Notes: generated by a model not told the origin, from the sequence alone. Shown: positions 1 through 9,286, counted from the stretch's first letter. The stretch: DNA of 32,715 bases from Thermoguttaceae bacterium (GCA_017550965.1 JAFZNK010000050.1:1-32715); one strand, 5' to 3'. Translations and numbers: made by a program.

Positions 1-87
1 ACCCGTCCCTTTTAACCGCGCCGGGGCTCGCACAAACGAAAAACCGGCGTTTCGCTTATTTACTATTACTCCGGAGACGAATTGAAT
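1..87. other. leader upstream of first gene
   Basis: No gene could be supported here. The stretch ends in a GGAG at 73-76, which is the likely ribosome binding site for the ATG at 88. It may also hold the tail of an upstream transcription unit that is cut off by the window edge. Confidence 0.4.
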
Positions 88-3000
88 ATGCGCATTCTTC
101 ATCATAAAACGGCGCGGTTTTTATCTCTTGTCTTCTATGAGCTTGTAGCGATAATTGTTTGGGGTTCGACGACTCTTTGGGCGTTTACCTGCCATAAGGA
201 GACGCGAGGTCCCCTTACGTTTGAAATCGCCAAACTCGACGCGCTTACTGTTGAGGGACAAATCTATCGCGCTCCGTTAACCGTTGTCAACACGTCGGAT
301 CGCGCGATTAAAGTCGACGCGGAATTTTCGTCGATCGAGTCGGTTTTTCTTTACGACGGGTCCGGCGCGGAAATCGCCGCCCCAGAATCATTTACACGTT
401 CTTTTGTCGTCGAACCGAATTCGACGTTCGAAAGCGACGTTCCTTTTGCCGTTCGCGGCGCGTATAGAGACGCGCATTATCCAATTCGCGCGATTTTTTC
501 CTTTGAAGACGACGGCGTCGCGGAAAAAGTCGACTTACGTCCCGTCTTTGCGACCGATTTAAAAGAATTTATGCCGCAGTCGAAAGAATTGCGCGTCCTG
601 ACGCTTCAAAAGAAATCTTATTTGAAATTGTCCGGATCGAACGTTACGGATTACGCGCCTTATTGGAAGCGCTTTGACGGCGAATTAAACAAACTTCCAA
701 TTGGCTGGTCCGGTTCGGAACCTGAAACTAAGGGATCCTACAACGCGACGACGTATACTCGTGGAGGCGAAAGTCGTTCGTGTTGGTCGATTCATCCGCC
801 ATACGCGGGCGGCCCCGGCGTTATCGGACTGCGTTTCGCCGTCGAATTGCCCGAGGCAGAAAATATTGAACTGCGTTTTTTCCGCGCGATGCGCGACGTA
901 ACCGCGACGGAACCTCCGACCGACGGGGTTGTCTTTCGCGTTTATGCGTCTGTTCTGGCAGCCAATGAAGCGGTTTCCAGAGAGACGATCGCGCAAGCGC
1001 TCGCCGTCGACCCCAACGTTAAAGACGTTCTTTTGGACGAACAATACGACGGGGTTACATGGTCGGAAGCGAACGTCGATCTTTCCCAATTCGCGGGTAA
1101 AACCGTTCTTCTCACGTTTGAAACAGATCCTGGCGCAAAACGCGACACGACGTGCGACGGCAGTTTCTGGGGCGACGTCGCGATTATGGCGGATCCGCAG
1201 AACGTTTCGCTCGCAACGGAATTCGAACGCGACGCGTTGCGTAAAAAGAACGCTGAGGATTTTGCTCGTTTTGTCGCCGATCCCAAACAATTCTACAAGG
1301 GAACCTCGTGTCCTGACGAAGGCTTGGCGATCGACGACGTCTCGCAGGGCTTTGACCTTGATTTTGGACAATACGCCGTTGTAACGCTCGGTTCGTTTGG
1401 CGTATGCGACGGGTTCGTTACGATAGGTTCGCGAGAGAAGAACGTTCAAATCGACGGCGTTCGCGCGCAGTATCAAGGCGTAAGCGTCGGTTTTGATCGA
1501 CCGCTTGCGCCTTGCGACGTCTTCGCGTCGTTCGTTCCGGGCGCGGAACTTGAAGAATCAGCGCGAAAATTTGCCTACGCGCATAAGTCCGAGATTATTG
1601 GCGATCTTCCCAACGACGCCAATTTCGACGAAAGCGATCTCGGCAACGTCGTCGTGCAGGACGAACCGGAAAACGCCTTGGCGTGTTTTGTCGGTAAGAC
1701 GCGCGGAGGGTTGGCGTTTCGATTTGTCGCGACGAATAACGTGGAGATCAATTCGCTCCGATTCGGTCCGACGTCTGAAAAAGCTTCGCGCGTATATTTC
1801 GGTCAGGGACACTGCATCGTCGAGCCGACCAAGCCGTTTACGCAAGACGGCGATGGATTCGGCTGCGCGTCGAGCCATGTCGGATTCGATTTTCGCAACG
1901 GCGTTTCCTTTCTCCAGGCGACGACGCGTCCGCTTGAATCTTTCATCGTTAATCCCAACCTAAACGTCTACACGCTGACGACCTGCCCCGATTCGCGTCT
2001 GACCATTCGTTCCAGCGACAAAGGCGCGCTCGACTGCGCGATGAAATACGCGCCTGGTTACGATAAGAACCCCGCGCCGCTTGTTCCGAAAAAAGCGGGT
2101 CGCTTTGTCTTCGATTACTGGGGCGGAAATTACCCCGTCGTTCTCGAGCGAATAAAACACTTCGTCGACTACGGTCTCACGGACGCGCTGTTGATCCAGC
2201 ACGTCTGGCAGCATTACGGTTACGACGTTCGTCTTCCCGATATTTGGCCTCCCAGAACCGAACAGGGATCGCTTGAAGACCTTAAAGCGACGCAGGATTT
2301 CTGCGATCAGGTCGGGATTGCGTTCGGTTTGCACGACAATTACATTGATTACTATCCTGACGCGGACGGTTTTTCCTACGATCAGATAATCTTTAATCCC
2401 GACGGCTTGCCGCAAAAGGCGTGGTACAATCCCGGCCCTGACGCGCAAAGCTACCGATTTAATCCGACGGCGATCTGGCCCCATGTCAAACGCAATATGG
2501 AACTGGTTCGTAAAGACTTAATGCAGACGGCGTACTTTACCGACGTCTTTTCGTCAATTCATATCTCCAATTTCTACGACAAACAGGGCGTTTTCCATTC
2601 CCGTGCGGAAACGCTCGATAATTGGAACAGATTTTTTGATTATGTCCGCGACAATTTCAACGGTAACGCGATTACGGTTAGCGAGTCGGGCAACGACGCG
2701 CTAACGGGACATCTTGACGGGGCCGACGGAATCCTCCGTCGCGTTACTCCTACCCAAGAGAACTACTCGACCGTTATCGAAAGCGAAGACGCCGAATACG
2801 TTCCGTGGGGGGACGCCGTTACGCACGATCGTTTTATCCTTCATGGAGTTGGATACAGCGATCGCTATCAGGGCGGAATTTCCCGTGCGCTTCGCGGGAT
2901 AGAAAGCGACGATTATCTTTCTTCCGAGGCTCTAACGGGACATGCCGTCATGGTCGACCTTGGGACGTCAATTCGCGGATCCGTTCGCAAATACTGGTTA

Positions 3001-4065
3001 ATGCAAAATCTGGCGCGTTCGCTTGCGATGAATCATATCGTCGGATTTGAATTTGTCGGCGACGGCGTTCGTCGCCAAAAAATTTCGTGGAGTTCCGGCG
3101 TCGACGTTTACGTCAATCGCGGTTTTGACGATTGGACGGTTGAAGGATTGACGATTCCTGGCTCGAACAAACCGGTCGTTTTACCGCGTTTCGGATTCTG
3201 GTCGGTTGGAAAAGACGGCTTGTCTTACGGCGGAATTGTTCGAATTGGCGAACAGATCGTCGAACTGCGCGTCGACGGCGGGAATTACTTTGTCAACGGC
3301 CGTCAAACAATTCCCAACCAGGTTACGCCGATACGTCCGACGTATGAGAACGTAAAAGTCCTTGACGCCGATACGATCGAGGGGACGTTAGTTTGGGACG
3401 CGATTCGTCCGACCGACGAGCCGTTCACTCCGTTCCTTCATCTGGAACGTCCAAAAACGTGGTGGAACGATAAGCCGGAGTTGTATGTCTTGCCCTTGAA
3501 TTATCCAAACAAACCGAGCGATCAATGGAATGGGCGCGAAATGAAACTTTTCGACGGCTCCGTTGTCGTGAATGTTCCAAAAGACTTACCCGCCGGTTAT
3601 TACAATCTTCTTTGCGGTCTTTACGACGCGGGTAAGACGGGGCGGCGTCTGCCGTTGCTCGGTTCTGGAACATCTGATTCCCGATATCGACTTGGTTCGA
3701 TTATCGTTGAAGGAAGCGGCAAAGATCGTAAACTAACGTTTGAACCTACTCCCGAATTATACGGGGTCGACTTGAGACTTGTTCCGAACTTCGAACCAAC
3801 CGATTTCGGAATTTGCAAAACGAAGGGCGGTTTCCGACTGGAATGTCAGTCAAACTCTTCGGTTGTCGTTACGCCCCTTCCGGACGAACCTGCGTTCGAC
3901 GTTGAATTAAAAACCGCGTTTTTCGCGTCCGGTTCGTTCGACGTTGTCGAACGCGATCGACAAGGGAGCGAGTTGAACCGATATGTAATTTCTTCAAAAA
4001 ACAACGCGTTGAAATTGTCGCTCGATTCTTCCAAAGTTTTCTCCTACGAGGTCGTGAAAAAGTAG
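88..4065 (+). CDS. large exported glycoside hydrolase-like protein (GH101/GH129-like barrel)
   Basis: The product is about 1325 residues. A hydrophobic segment near residues 12-31 after a basic start looks like a signal peptide or N-terminal anchor. Residues ~40-160 and ~170-390 look like beta-sandwich modules, the second lectin-like. Residues ~690-1010 look like a TIM barrel: it begins FVFDYWGG, then AFGLHDNYIDYY, then YFTDVF with Asp819 and TVSESGND with Glu866. An Asp and a Glu about 45 residues apart on successive strands are what GH101 and GH129 alpha-N-acetylgalactosaminidases use as nucleophile and acid/base, so these are candidate catalytic residues. The C-terminal ~300 residues look all-beta. 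ATG 88 is preferred over TTG 82 because GGAG at 73-76 is then 11 nt away; TTG would leave only 5. The family call is by fold pattern only; a DUF5696-type or unclassified glycosidase is equally possible. The gene appears to stand alone, as the next gene has its own promoter. Confidence 0.62.
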   Translation: MRILHHKTARFLSLVFYELVAIIVWGSTTLWAFTCHKETRGPLTFEIAKLDALTVEGQIYRAPLTVVNTSDRAIKVDAEFSSIESVFLYDGSGAEIAAPESFTRSFVVEPNSTFESDVPFAVRGAYRDAHYPIRAIFSFEDDGVAEKVDLRPVFATDLKEFMPQSKELRVLTLQKKSYLKLSGSNVTDYAPYWKRFDGELNKLPIGWSGSEPETKGSYNATTYTRGGESRSCWSIHPPYAGGPGVIGLRFAVELPEAENIELRFFRAMRDVTATEPPTDGVVFRVYASVLAANEAVSRETIAQALAVDPNVKDVLLDEQYDGVTWSEANVDLSQFAGKTVLLTFETDPGAKRDTTCDGSFWGDVAIMADPQNVSLATEFERDALRKKNAEDFARFVADPKQFYKGTSCPDEGLAIDDVSQGFDLDFGQYAVVTLGSFGVCDGFVTIGSREKNVQIDGVRAQYQGVSVGFDRPLAPCDVFASFVPGAELEESARKFAYAHKSEIIGDLPNDANFDESDLGNVVVQDEPENALACFVGKTRGGLAFRFVATNNVEINSLRFGPTSEKASRVYFGQGHCIVEPTKPFTQDGDGFGCASSHVGFDFRNGVSFLQATTRPLESFIVNPNLNVYTLTTCPDSRLTIRSSDKGALDCAMKYAPGYDKNPAPLVPKKAGRFVFDYWGGNYPVVLERIKHFVDYGLTDALLIQHVWQHYGYDVRLPDIWPPRTEQGSLEDLKATQDFCDQVGIAFGLHDNYIDYYPDADGFSYDQIIFNPDGLPQKAWYNPGPDAQSYRFNPTAIWPHVKRNMELVRKDLMQTAYFTDVFSSIHISNFYDKQGVFHSRAETLDNWNRFFDYVRDNFNGNAITVSESGNDALTGHLDGADGILRRVTPTQENYSTVIESEDAEYVPWGDAVTHDRFILHGVGYSDRYQGGISRALRGIESDDYLSSEALTGHAVMVDLGTSIRGSVRKYWLMQNLARSLAMNHIVGFEFVGDGVRRQKISWSSGVDVYVNRGFDDWTVEGLTIPGSNKPVVLPRFGFWSVGKDGLSYGGIVRIGEQIVELRVDGGNYFVNGRQTIPNQVTPIRPTYENVKVLDADTIEGTLVWDAIRPTDEPFTPFLHLERPKTWWNDKPELYVLPLNYPNKPSDQWNGREMKLFDGSVVVNVPKDLPAGYYNLLCGLYDAGKTGRRLPLLGSGTSDSRYRLGSIIVEGSGKDRKLTFEPTPELYGVDLRLVPNFEPTDFGICKTKGGFRLECQSNSSVVVTPLPDEPAFDVELKTAFFASGSFDVVERDRQGSELNRYVISSKNNALKLSLDSSKVFSYEVVKK

Positions 4066-4082
4066 CGGTTCTATCTTAAGTC

Positions 4083-4111
4083 TTGCGTTCGTTAAGGTTT
4101 TTTCCTATAAT
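4083..4111 (+). promoter_or_regulatory. sigma-70-type promoter for the DUF1570 gene
   Basis: TTGCGT at 4083-4088 and a perfect TATAAT at 4106-4111 are separated by 17 nt. It lies just after the stop of the large glycosidase gene. Transcription would begin near 4118, giving a leader of about 105 nt before the ATG at 4223. Confidence 0.7.
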
Positions 4112-4140
4112 GAACTCAGGATTTAACCGCAAGTTTCGGG

Positions 4141-4178
4141 GCGGCAAAACGTACGAGGGGATCTCGTCGTTTTGCCGC
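4141..4178 (+). promoter_or_regulatory. strong leader hairpin (attenuator- or terminator-like)
   Basis: GCGGCAAAACG (4141-4151) pairs perfectly with CGTTTTGCCGC (4168-4178), and ACGAG (4153-4157) with CTCGT (4163-4167) continues the stem across one bulged T, leaving loop GGGAT. That is 16 pairs. It is followed by only four T's, so it is a weak intrinsic terminator by the usual rule. It lies after the promoter at 4083-4111 and before the gene, so it would be in the leader transcript. Confidence 0.6.
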
Positions 4179-4222
4179 GTTTTACGCCGAACGTTCAGTT
4201 CGCCTTGTCCGGAGTTTTCAAT

Positions 4223-5857
4223 ATGACGCCTCGTTGCCATACGTCGACGTTTTTTCGAGCGCTTCTCTTGTTAGTTTGCGCTTTTGGAGTAGCCTTGGGA
4301 AACGAGTTGTTTTCTCAAGACGTCGCCGAGTCGAAAACGCCGGATGCGTCCGTTCCCGTAAAAGCGGCGACAAAAGTCGAAAAGACAGACCGATCGAGCG
4401 TTGAAATCTTTAACGAGTATCAGCAAAAACTCGAAAACCTTGCAAAAAAATGCGAAGAACGAGGCATGACGCTCGAAGCGAAAGTTACGCGTTCCAAAAT
4501 TTATTCCGAAAAAGAGTATTTTTTTACCGTTCCCCTTCTCTCGCGTAAGAAACAGCTGGAAAAACTTCCGCACGACGCGTCGAAAGAACAACAGAGTTGG
4601 TTTGCCGCGCTGAAAAGACTCCAGGAACGTTACGCAGACGAAACGTTTGCCGTCGCCGAACGTCAAGGATCGAAAAAAAAAGGGTTTGACGTTGTCGCGT
4701 GCGTTTTGCAGACCCTTTACGTCAATCCTGATCACGAGCGCGCGCGAAGGTTCTTAGGCTATTCGCTCTATAACGACGAATGGCGCTCTCAGTGGGAGAT
4801 TAAAAAACTGGATAAAGGATACGTCGACGATCCAACGTTCGGATGGATACTTGAAGATCACGTCGAAAGATACCGCGCTGGGGAACGCTACTACCGCAAT
4901 CAGTGGATTTCGCGCGAAGAAGAAGAAAAGAAAACCGTCGCAAGTTCGTCGGGCTGGGAAGTCGAGACGGAACATTTTTCGATTCTTTCGCGCGTTTCTC
5001 TGGAACGCGGCGTTGAAATCGGACGTTTTTTAGAATCGTATTATCAGGCATGGAGTCGACTCTTCTACCCATTTATCGCCAACGAGAATCAGTGGACGTC
5101 GCGTTTGTATACCGGAAACGCGATCGTCTCCAAAAGACATAAAGTCATCTTGTACAGAAATCGCGCCGAGTATGTTCGGGAACTACGCAAACATGACCGT
5201 AACGCGGCTGTGAGCGTTGGCGGGTATTTCCCCGACCTGCGTTGCATTTTTGTCTACGAGCCGGATCCCAACGACGTCGACGACGCGTTCGAGCTCTTTC
5301 CGATGCTTGCGCACGAAGCGACTCACCAACTTTTTAGCGAATGCAATATTCCCAATTCAGCAAACGCCAAATTTGACAATTCTAAATTGGCGATACGCGC
5401 AAATTTTTGGGCTTGCGAAGGAATTGCTATTACGGCGGAGACGTTCGACGTCGATTCGACGAAAAACCTGGCGGAAATGGGGGGCTGCCGGAACGTGTTC
5501 CGAATTGAAGACGCGCTGGATTCCCTTTTTGTTGACAAGTCGTACATTCCCCTTCGTGAATTCGCGGGTATGTCGCGCAAAGCGTTTCAGGCGTATGACG
5601 ATTTGAACCTGTTGTATTCGCAGGCGGCGGGAACAGCCTTTTTTCTGATGTTTTACGACAAAGGAAAATACTGCGACGCTTTTGTTCGTTATCTCTATGC
5701 GATTTATCAGGGAACCGACGCTCCCGACTCGCTCGAACGTCTTACTGGTAAGCAGTTTGAAGAACTCGACCAGGAATACGTGGCGTTTATGAGAGAAATC
5801 TACGAGAAAACGCGTGGAGTTAAACCGCCTGAGAACGTTAAGAGCGCCGAAAAATAA
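4223..5857 (+). CDS. exported zinc-metallopeptidase-like protein (DUF1570-like)
   Basis: The 544-residue product starts with a basic stretch and a hydrophobic core (FFRALLLLVCAFGVALG), a signal peptide. Residues ~50-230 are charged and helical. The C-terminal half holds HEATH at 364-368, followed by WACEGIA with Glu399: the HExxH plus downstream Glu layout of gluzincin zinc peptidases, with His364, His368 and Glu399 as ligands and Glu365 as the catalytic base. This pattern and the overall layout match the planctomycete DUF1570 family. ATG 4223 is chosen because GGAG at 4211-4214 lies 8 nt upstream; an in-frame TTG at 4172 sits inside the leader hairpin. The gene is probably co-transcribed with the glycosyltransferase starting 3 nt after its stop. 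Peptidase activity is inferred from the motif only. Confidence 0.72.
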   Translation: MTPRCHTSTFFRALLLLVCAFGVALGNELFSQDVAESKTPDASVPVKAATKVEKTDRSSVEIFNEYQQKLENLAKKCEERGMTLEAKVTRSKIYSEKEYFFTVPLLSRKKQLEKLPHDASKEQQSWFAALKRLQERYADETFAVAERQGSKKKGFDVVACVLQTLYVNPDHERARRFLGYSLYNDEWRSQWEIKKLDKGYVDDPTFGWILEDHVERYRAGERYYRNQWISREEEEKKTVASSSGWEVETEHFSILSRVSLERGVEIGRFLESYYQAWSRLFYPFIANENQWTSRLYTGNAIVSKRHKVILYRNRAEYVRELRKHDRNAAVSVGGYFPDLRCIFVYEPDPNDVDDAFELFPMLAHEATHQLFSECNIPNSANAKFDNSKLAIRANFWACEGIAITAETFDVDSTKNLAEMGGCRNVFRIEDALDSLFVDKSYIPLREFAGMSRKAFQAYDDLNLLYSQAAGTAFFLMFYDKGKYCDAFVRYLYAIYQGTDAPDSLERLTGKQFEELDQEYVAFMREIYEKTRGVKPPENVKSAEK

Positions 5858-5860
5858 CTC

Positions 5861-6628
5861 ATGACAAAACCGACCATGTCTCAACACGACGTTCTTATTG
5901 CTCTTGCGACCTACGACGAAATCGACAACCTGCCTTTGATGATCGAACGTCTCAGATCGCTGGTTCCTGACGCCGATATCCTTGTCGTCGACGACAATTC
6001 TCCTGACGGGACGGGAAGATGGGCGCTTGAAGCCGGCAAACGCGATTCGAAAATCAAGACGATTATCCGAACGAACGAGCGCGGACTTGGGACCGCCGTC
6101 GTCCGCGCGCTGAAATATGCGATAGAAAACGACTATCGGCGCGTCGTTAATATGGACGCCGATTTCAGTCATCCGGTCGAAGACGTCCCCAGGCTCCTCG
6201 ATCGGTTTGATTCGTTGGACTCCCCTGTCGACGTTGTGATTGGATCGCGCTATGTTCCCGGCGGCGACGTCCCTGACTGGCCTCTCAAGCGCAGAATAAT
6301 GAGTCGGTGCGTCAATTATTTTGCGCGCTTGACGCTCGGCTTGAAGACGCGCGACAATAGCGGCGCGTTTCGCTGTTACCGCGTCGAAACGTTGAAAAAA
6401 CTGAATTTCGATCAATTCGTTTCCCAGGGATATTCTTTTTTTGAAGAAACGCTCTATCGTTTAAAGCTTGTTGGCGCTAAGTTTGCGGAAATACCGATTA
6501 TTTTCGTCGATCGTCGGCGCGGCGTCTCTAAAATTAATCGGAAAGAGGCGTTGAGAGCCGTCTGGATTATGACGACGCTCGGCGTTTCGCGCATGTTTAA
6601 CATCAATTCCAAAAGCGTGGCGAAATGA
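5861..6628 (+). CDS. family 2 glycosyltransferase, polyprenol-phosphate mannose synthase-like (DPM1-like)
   Basis: The 255-residue protein is a compact GT-A glycosyltransferase. VVDDNSPDGTG (residues 42-52) is the nucleotide-binding signature shared with dolichol/polyprenol-phosphate mannose synthases, DADFSHP (99-105) is the metal-binding DxD-type motif, and GSRYVPGG follows. Enzymes of this family transfer mannose or glucose from a nucleotide sugar to polyprenyl phosphate on the cytoplasmic membrane face, feeding lipid-linked sugar to extracytoplasmic transferases. No C-terminal membrane anchor is visible, as in the soluble DPM1 class. It starts 3 nt after the DUF1570 stop, so the two form an operon; an alternative start is ATG 5876. 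The sugar donor cannot be told from sequence. It ends 18 nt from the convergent copA stop. Confidence 0.85.
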   Translation: MTKPTMSQHDVLIALATYDEIDNLPLMIERLRSLVPDADILVVDDNSPDGTGRWALEAGKRDSKIKTIIRTNERGLGTAVVRALKYAIENDYRRVVNMDADFSHPVEDVPRLLDRFDSLDSPVDVVIGSRYVPGGDVPDWPLKRRIMSRCVNYFARLTLGLKTRDNSGAFRCYRVETLKKLNFDQFVSQGYSFFEETLYRLKLVGAKFAEIPIIFVDRRRGVSKINRKEALRAVWIMTTLGVSRMFNINSKSVAK

Positions 6629-6646
6629 GGACGAATTCTTTCATCG

Positions 6647-9163
6647 TCACGCAATTGAGATCACGTCGTATCCTTGTTCAACAACTGTCTTTGTCAAGAC
6701 GTCGTCGACGTTCTCTGGCGCCGCGTTAAGAGTAACAATCGCTGTTCCCTTCGTGTGATCGACGAGCGCTTCGATAACGAACGGAAGCGCTTCCAACGTC
6801 TTTTTGACGCGCGCCTCGCAATGTCCGCACATCATTCCTTTAACGATCATCGTCTTTTTCATTTCTTCATATTTCCCTTCTTCAACGGGGCAAGCATTTT
6901 TTTCCTTGGCGCTTTTGCCGTCAAGTTTGACGTAGTTCAGCCGCAACGCGTTCGAGACAACGCAGAAACTCGATAAACTCATCGCCAACGCGCCAAATGC
7001 GGGCGAAAACGTCCAACCGAACAGAGGCGTCAGAAATCCGGCGGCAAAAGGAACGCCGACAACATTATAGCAAAACGCCCAGAACAAATTCTCGCGAATG
7101 TTTCGCAAAGTAGCGCGACCAAGCCGAACGGCGGCGCAAACGTCGTCGAGTCGATTTGAGGTCAATACGACGTCTGCCGCGTCGATAGCGACGTCGGTTC
7201 CGGCTCCTGCGGCGATTCCGACGTCCGCTCTTGCAAGCGCCGGCGCGTCGTTAACGCCGTCCCCAACAAAGACGACTCTGCCTCGCCGCGCCAGTTCTCG
7301 GATTGTTTGTTCTTTGCCGTCCGGCAGAACGTCGGCTACGATTTGTTCGATACCCGTCCGCTTTCCGATTGTTTCAGCGACTTGTTTCGAATCGCCCGTC
7401 AGCATGACAACTTCGTCGACGAGCTTTTTCATAGCGTTGATCGCGCGCACAGAGTCTTCTTTGAGCGCGTCCGCCGCTCCTAATGCGCCCAGAAGCCGAC
7501 TGCCGTGTGCGAAAAAGAGCGTTGTTTCGCCGCGTTCCGACCACGATCGAGTTGTTTCGATTATTTCGTCTGGAACGTTAATCGTTTGTCGAAGATAGTC
7601 TAGTTTGCCTCCGAGGACGCGCTCGCCGTCAATAAGTCCGCAAACGCCGGCTCCGGGCGCGATTTGAAGCGCCTCCAGCGCGTTGGAAAGGACGTCGACT
7701 CCACGATCTCGAACGAATTGTAACGCCGCCTGCGCTAACGGATGTTCGCTTTTCGATTCTAGCGCGCCCACAATTGCCAGGAATTCCTGTTCGTCGACGC
7801 CTTCGGCAAGCGTCCAACTGGAAACGACAGGGCGTCCGGTGGTAATTACGCCGGTTTTATCTAAAACGATCGTTTTGGCTTTTCCGGAATATTCGAGAGC
7901 TTCTGCGGTTTTGAACAGTAATCCTCTTTTTGTGCCGACGCCCATGCCAACCATAATCGAGGCGGGCGTCGCCAACCCCAACGCGCATGGACAGCTAATC
8001 GTCAATACGGTTATTCCGCGTACGAGAGCGAAGTCCCAACTTTTGCCAAGAACTAGCCATACGACGACAGTTAATACGGCGAACGCGACGACCGACGGAA
8101 CGAAAACGCCCGCTATTTTATCGGCAAGTCTGGCAACTGGCGCTTTGCTTACCGCCGCGTCGCTTGTAAGGCGACATATTTGAGCCAACGTCGTTTCGGA
8201 ACCTACTTTCGAAGCTCGACATCGAAGAAAACCAAAAGAGTTAAGAGTTCCGGCAAAAACGCGAGAGTCTGGCAATTTATCTATCGGCGCGCTTTCTCCT
8301 GTGAGCGCAGATTCGTCAATCGCGCTAAACCCCTCAAGCACAATTCCGTCAACAGGAACGCGTCCGCCCGGTCGAACGAGAAAGACTTCGTCGCGTTTGA
8401 CGTCGTTTGCGTCAATCTCAATTTCGACGTCGTTTCTTACGACGCATGCTTTGTCTGGGACTAGTTTTGCCAGCGCGTCGAGCGCGGAAGTCGTCTTACC
8501 CTTAGCCCGCTCTTCTAACCTTTTGCCGATCCCGATAAACACGAGAATCGCCGCCGCAGATTCGAAATAGTAGTTTCCGCCAAGTTCAAGCGCCCGCGAG
8601 GATTCTCCGACGGCGTACGCGTCGACGACCGCGATAAGAACGGCGAAACTATATAGAAAGGAAACTCCTGACCCGAGCGCGACCAACGCGTCCATATTCG
8701 GGGCAAGACGGATCATGCTTGCGACGCCGTCGATAAAGAATCGGCGATTCACAAACATGCAGACGCTTGCGAGAAGCAACTGGATTATTCCAAGCGCGCC
8801 GGGGTTGGCCCAAACGCGCGGTATTGGAAATCGTAGCATTGCCGCGCCCGTCGCAACGTAGAACAGAGCAAGTAGAAGAACTATCGACGACAGAAGCGCC
8901 GGCGTCCAAAACAGTTGAGGGGCTGAGGTTGCGTTTGAAGTCGACGCGCCTTGGCGCACAGTTTCATTAACGTCCTGCGCGTCGTATCCGGCGCTGCGAA
9001 CTGCGTCAACGAGCGCGCTGACGTCGGCAAAACCTTCTATTCTCGCAGAATTTGTCAGAAGATTGACGACGACCGAATCGACGTTTGGAACGTTTTTCAA
9101 CGCCCTTTCGACACGTGCGGAGCACGCGGCGCAAGTCATTCCGGAAATCTTCAAACAGATCAT
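6647..9163 (-). CDS. copA: copper-transporting P1B-type ATPase with N- and C-terminal heavy-metal domains
   Basis: This 838-residue membrane pump drives Cu(I) out of the cytoplasm by ATP hydrolysis. Residues 1-66 are a heavy-metal-associated domain with GMTCAAC (Cys11, Cys14). The P-type core follows: hydrophobic segments from ~88, TGES at 288-291, the intramembrane CPC at 391-393 that marks P1B-1 copper pumps, phosphorylation motif DKTG at 435-438, an EHP motif, and GDGVNDAP near 632-640. After the last helices a second heavy-metal domain occupies ~768-838 with GMMCGHC (Cys779, Cys782), resembling the chaperone CopZ. AAGGA sits 7 nt before the ATG. It stands alone, converging on the glycosyltransferase and diverging from the 9423 gene. 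A second domain at the C-terminus is less common than two at the N-terminus. Confidence 0.95.
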   Translation of the reverse strand: MICLKISGMTCAACSARVERALKNVPNVDSVVVNLLTNSARIEGFADVSALVDAVRSAGYDAQDVNETVRQGASTSNATSAPQLFWTPALLSSIVLLLALFYVATGAAMLRFPIPRVWANPGALGIIQLLLASVCMFVNRRFFIDGVASMIRLAPNMDALVALGSGVSFLYSFAVLIAVVDAYAVGESSRALELGGNYYFESAAAILVFIGIGKRLEERAKGKTTSALDALAKLVPDKACVVRNDVEIEIDANDVKRDEVFLVRPGGRVPVDGIVLEGFSAIDESALTGESAPIDKLPDSRVFAGTLNSFGFLRCRASKVGSETTLAQICRLTSDAAVSKAPVARLADKIAGVFVPSVVAFAVLTVVVWLVLGKSWDFALVRGITVLTISCPCALGLATPASIMVGMGVGTKRGLLFKTAEALEYSGKAKTIVLDKTGVITTGRPVVSSWTLAEGVDEQEFLAIVGALESKSEHPLAQAALQFVRDRGVDVLSNALEALQIAPGAGVCGLIDGERVLGGKLDYLRQTINVPDEIIETTRSWSERGETTLFFAHGSRLLGALGAADALKEDSVRAINAMKKLVDEVVMLTGDSKQVAETIGKRTGIEQIVADVLPDGKEQTIRELARRGRVVFVGDGVNDAPALARADVGIAAGAGTDVAIDAADVVLTSNRLDDVCAAVRLGRATLRNIRENLFWAFCYNVVGVPFAAGFLTPLFGWTFSPAFGALAMSLSSFCVVSNALRLNYVKLDGKSAKEKNACPVEEGKYEEMKKTMIVKGMMCGHCEARVKKTLEALPFVIEALVDHTKGTAIVTLNAAPENVDDVLTKTVVEQGYDVISIA

Positions 9164-9188
9164 GGGACGTTCCTTTCAAACGTCGTCC

Positions 9189-9216
9189 ATTATAGAAACG
9201 CGACGTTCACCGTCAA
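9189..9216 (-). promoter_or_regulatory. sigma-70-type promoter of copA
   Basis: Read on the minus strand, TTGACG (9211-9216) and TATAAT (9189-9194) are 16 nt apart, leaving a short leader of about 20 nt that contains the AAGGA site. The spacer is not the stretched 19-20 nt expected for a CueR/MerR-activated promoter, so copper control of that type is not supported by the sequence. Confidence 0.72.
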
Positions 9217-9286
9217 GCGTCAGACAATCGAACCGAACGTGTCGGACGCTATGGAAAAATAAAGTTTGAAGATTTCGAAAAAATCC

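Noticed and set aside
685..1476. 263-codon open frame on the minus strand inside the large glycosidase gene
   Set aside because: Antisense shadow of a codon-biased gene; its translation is Arg/Val-rich with no domain, and the plus-strand frame has clear protein features.
5357..6415. 352-codon open frame on the minus strand across the DUF1570 and glycosyltransferase genes
   Set aside because: It spans two well-supported plus-strand genes, including their motifs; composition is that of a reverse-complement shadow.
9189..9216. CueR-type copper-responsive promoter for copA
   Set aside because: The -35/-10 spacing is 16 nt, not 19-20, and no dyad symmetry is centred in the spacer.
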